The position numbers and the translations under genes are program-made. Shown here in pieces: positions 15,301 to 16,192 of a DNA stretch of 16,192 bases. The stretch's first letter is position 1. The number at the start of each line of letters is the position of its first letter. Under the pieces are notes generated by a model. The model did not search any database and was not told where the DNA came from. It saw only the letters and a program-made list of their open reading frames with translations. This DNA comes from Betaproteobacteria bacterium (lineage in GTDB: Bacteria > Pseudomonadota > Gammaproteobacteria > Burkholderiales > SG8-39), in NCBI GenBank assembly GCA_019237595.1, contig JAFAGU010000346.1, forward strand, positions 1 through 16,192, given 5' to 3'.

Positions 15301-15562
15301 GGCCGAGCCCGCGTTCGAGCGCCTTCGGGTGCTCCTCGACCAATGGGAGGCGGCGACCCGCGCGGCGTTCGTCGGCGCCTATGAGGAGGCAATCGAGGGC
15401 AGCGGGCTCTTCGCTTCGCTCGAAGATGCCGCGGGGATGCTCGAGCTCGCCGAGATCGAGAAAGTGCTCTACGAGCTGCGCTACGAGGCGGCGAACCGCC
15501 CGGACTGGCTGCACATTCCCCTGCAGGGCCTCCAGGCTCTCGTCGGCGTGAGCGACCGATGA
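12260..15562 (+). CDS. treS: Trehalose synthase-maltokinase fusion (TreS-Mak/Pep2)
   Basis: An 1100-residue bifunctional protein. Residues about 25-560 are TreS (GH13), isomerising trehalose and maltose: WYKDAVVYQVHVKAFFDSN, FRLDAIPYL with Asp223, FLAEANQWPEDV with Glu265, and RNHDEL with Asp331. Residues about 590-1100 are maltokinase, which makes maltose 1-phosphate with ATP. Its kinase-like site is visible as HHGDYHLGQVL (Asp955) and IIDFEGEPSRPLEEGRRKN (Asp972, Glu974). The fusion channels trehalose into the GlgE route. The only usable start is GTG 12260, which overlaps glgE by 50 bp; conserved sequence begins 24 residues later and there is no recognisable Shine-Dalgarno. The fusion is known in other proteobacteria, whereas mycobacteria keep TreS and Pep2 separate. 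Confidence 0.96.
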   Translation: MYTGDLNPDPASTASPEPAAAGGDALWYKDAVVYQVHVKAFFDSNNDGTGDFRGLTSKLDYIQDLGVSAVWVLPFYPSPLKDDGYDVADYTDVHPQYGTRADFRQFVREAQRRGLKVITELVVNHTSDQHPWFQAARRAPKGSEKRNWYVWSDTDQKYKGTRIIFTDTEASNWAWDPLAKQYYWHRFFSHQPDLNFENPNVLKAVFRVMRFWADMGVDGFRLDAIPYLCEREGTNNENLPETHAVLKKLRAALDAHYPNRFFLAEANQWPEDVRPYFGEGDECHMAFHFPLMPRMYMAIAQEDRHPLVEILHQTPDIPEICQWAIFLRNHDELTLEMVTSRERDYMYKMYAADRQARINLGIRRRLAPLMENDPQRIRLMNSLLLSMPGSPILYYGDEIGMGDNIYLGDRNGVRTPMQWSPDRNAGFSRCDPQRLFLPPIMDPIYGYEAVNVEAQARDPSSQLNWMKHILAVRNSTRAFGRGKLTFLRPGNRKILSYLRETEGEAILCVANLSRAAQPVELDLKRFKGRVPVEMLGRSAFPPIGDLPYMLSLPAHGFYWFRLSEEAQPPSWHRDVLVDEEAPMLVFFDGWTSLFSDKVVPWRIAMAERLREELEKDVLPAYVARQRWYAAKGQRIERVRLSDWALWQERLLGIVMAGDALYFLPFALAWEESEDERIQALAATTVAKVRQQANVGVLGEAIPDPGFCREVVKAIRDGTSVATEHGTLRFVPAARSREAIGEDVDSLVVSRVHAQSTNTSVTLTAAEGGDRLFLKTYRRVRFGTNPEAEVGRFLTEVAKFSHCVPLLGAVEYVSSNEKDNKATLALLQGYVPNQGDGWTYALNYLERFLEDHRSAANADVAREDPHGAFLTLMETLATRTAELHRAFATRSGDAAFDPEPFTAEDFERWKARVRMEAEQTLVLLKEKSFPQGKVAEKINSLKGPQKSALKTRHHGDYHLGQVLIANNDFVIIDFEGEPSRPLEEGRRKNAPLRDVAGMLRSFSYAKWSALKRLAEAEPAFERLRVLLDQWEAATRAAFVGAYEEAIEGSGLFASLEDAAGMLELAEIEKVLYELRYEAANRPDWLHIPLQGLQALVGVSDR

Positions 15563-16192
15563 CCGAAGTCGAGGTCTATCTCGAGCCGATGCGCGTCTTC
15601 CTGCGGCAGGTGGGGGACGTCCTGCCGCGGCTCCTGCTCGCGCTCGTCATCCTTCTTGCGGGCTGGCTCGTCGCGAAGGCGGTGCGCTACGCGGTGTCGC
15701 GGGGCCTGAGGGCGGTGAACTTCAACGTCCTGACCGAGCGCTCGGGCATCGATGCCTTCCTGCGCAACGGCGGCATCCGGGCCGATACCACCGCGATCGT
15801 CGCGCTCGTCTGCTACTGGCTCGTCATCCTGGCCGCGCTCCTCGTCGGGTTCAACAGCCTCGGGCTCGTCTACGTCACGGATCTCCTCGCGCGCGTTGTG
15901 CTCTTCGTGCCCAGGCTCCTCGTGGCGATCCTCGTCCTCGCGTTCGGCACTTACTTCGCTGCCTTCGTCGGCAACGCGATCGCGGCCTACTTCCGCAACA
16001 TCCACGTGCAGGACGCGGATTTGCTGGGCCGCATCGCGCGGTACGCGATCGTCGCCTTCGTCGTCCTGATCGCGCTCGACCAGGTGAACGTCGGCGGCGA
16101 CATCGTGCGCCAGACCTTCCTCATCCTCCTCGCCGGGCTCGTCTTCGCGCTCGGCCTCGCGTTCGGTCTCGCGGGCCGCGAATGGGCGGCCG
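15559..16192 (+). CDS. MscS/TM-helix-type mechanosensitive channel family protein, N-terminal part (truncated by window end)
   Basis: The frame stays open from ATG 15559 to the end of the window, giving 211 residues. At least four hydrophobic segments are visible: about 20-40 (LPRLLLALVILLAGWLVAKA), 78-97 (TAIVALVCYWLVILAALLVG), 112-137 (VVLFVPRLLVAILVLAFGTY), and 156-176, then the start of another with LILLAGLVFALGLAFGLAGR at about 188-207. The repeated PRLLVAILVLAFG-type helix and the GLAFGLAGREWAA end resemble the conserved TM-helix/MscS-like proteins of the inner membrane. The pore-lining helix and cytoplasmic domain lie outside the window, so channel activity is inferred. The start overlaps the treS stop (ATGA), linking it to the trehalose/glucan operon. 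Confidence 0.8.
   Translation, partial: MTEVEVYLEPMRVFLRQVGDVLPRLLLALVILLAGWLVAKAVRYAVSRGLRAVNFNVLTERSGIDAFLRNGGIRADTTAIVALVCYWLVILAALLVGFNSLGLVYVTDLLARVVLFVPRLLVAILVLAFGTYFAAFVGNAIAAYFRNIHVQDADLLGRIARYAIVAFVVLIALDQVNVGGDIVRQTFLILLAGLVFALGLAFGLAGREWAA

Noticed and set aside
12652..15384. 910-codon plus-strand frame within treS
   Set aside because: Out of frame with the recognised TreS-maltokinase; its composition is Arg/Ala/Pro-rich shadow sequence without motifs.
13004..15514. Very long open frame on the minus strand opposite treS (836 codons)
   Set aside because: It is the mirror of GC-rich codon use in treS. The translation is Arg/His/Val/Glu-rich with no recognisable domain, while the plus strand encodes a complete, motif-perfect enzyme.
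1..16192. tRNA, rRNA, CRISPR array, insertion sequence or defence island
   Set aside because: No cloverleaf-like sequence, regular repeat-spacer pattern, transposase motif or terminal inverted repeats were seen; nearly all the sequence is accounted for by recognised genes.

Overview
The window is GC-rich and almost fully coding, with ATGA-type overlaps throughout. It looks like a chromosomal segment of a betaproteobacterium. This is inferred from the GC-rich codon use, an orphan ABC_sub_bind-type periplasmic protein, the proteobacterial GlgB/GlgE/TreS-maltokinase set and the pxpBCA order. Species cannot be named from the sequence. No RNA genes, insertion sequences or CRISPR arrays were seen.

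Region 1 (1-5172, + strand) is a tightly overlapping catabolic-looking operon. In order it holds the end of a thiamine-diphosphate enzyme, three small genes for a cobalt-type nitrile hydratase/thiocyanate hydrolase-like enzyme with a split beta subunit, the three subunits of ATP-dependent 5-oxoprolinase (pxpB, pxpC, pxpA), and an Old Yellow Enzyme-type flavin reductase. Neighbouring genes overlap at every junction, or abut at the defective pxpB start, so they are probably co-transcribed and translationally coupled. The gene set suggests hydration of a nitrile or thiocyanate, hydrolysis of a cyclic amide, and thiamine- and flavin-dependent steps on the carbon skeleton. The substrate is unknown. 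pxpB appears to have lost its start codon (GTA where GTG is expected).

Region 2 (5173-8465) holds unlinked housekeeping genes: an exported ABC-type substrate-binding protein, a BON-domain lipoprotein (- strand), folE (GTP cyclohydrolase I), a 73-residue membrane protein preceded by a perfect 14-bp tandem repeat, and hslO/Hsp33 (- strand). The Hsp33 lacks two of the four zinc cysteines that define the redox switch.

Region 3 (8466-15562, + strand) is the GlgE pathway in three overlapping genes. A TreS-maltokinase fusion converts trehalose to maltose and then to maltose 1-phosphate, GlgE transfers the maltosyl unit onto alpha-glucan, and GlgB adds branches. The 3' edge (15559-16192) is the start of a multi-pass MscS/TM-helix-type channel gene overlapping treS by 4 bp, which hints at a link between trehalose metabolism and osmotic response.
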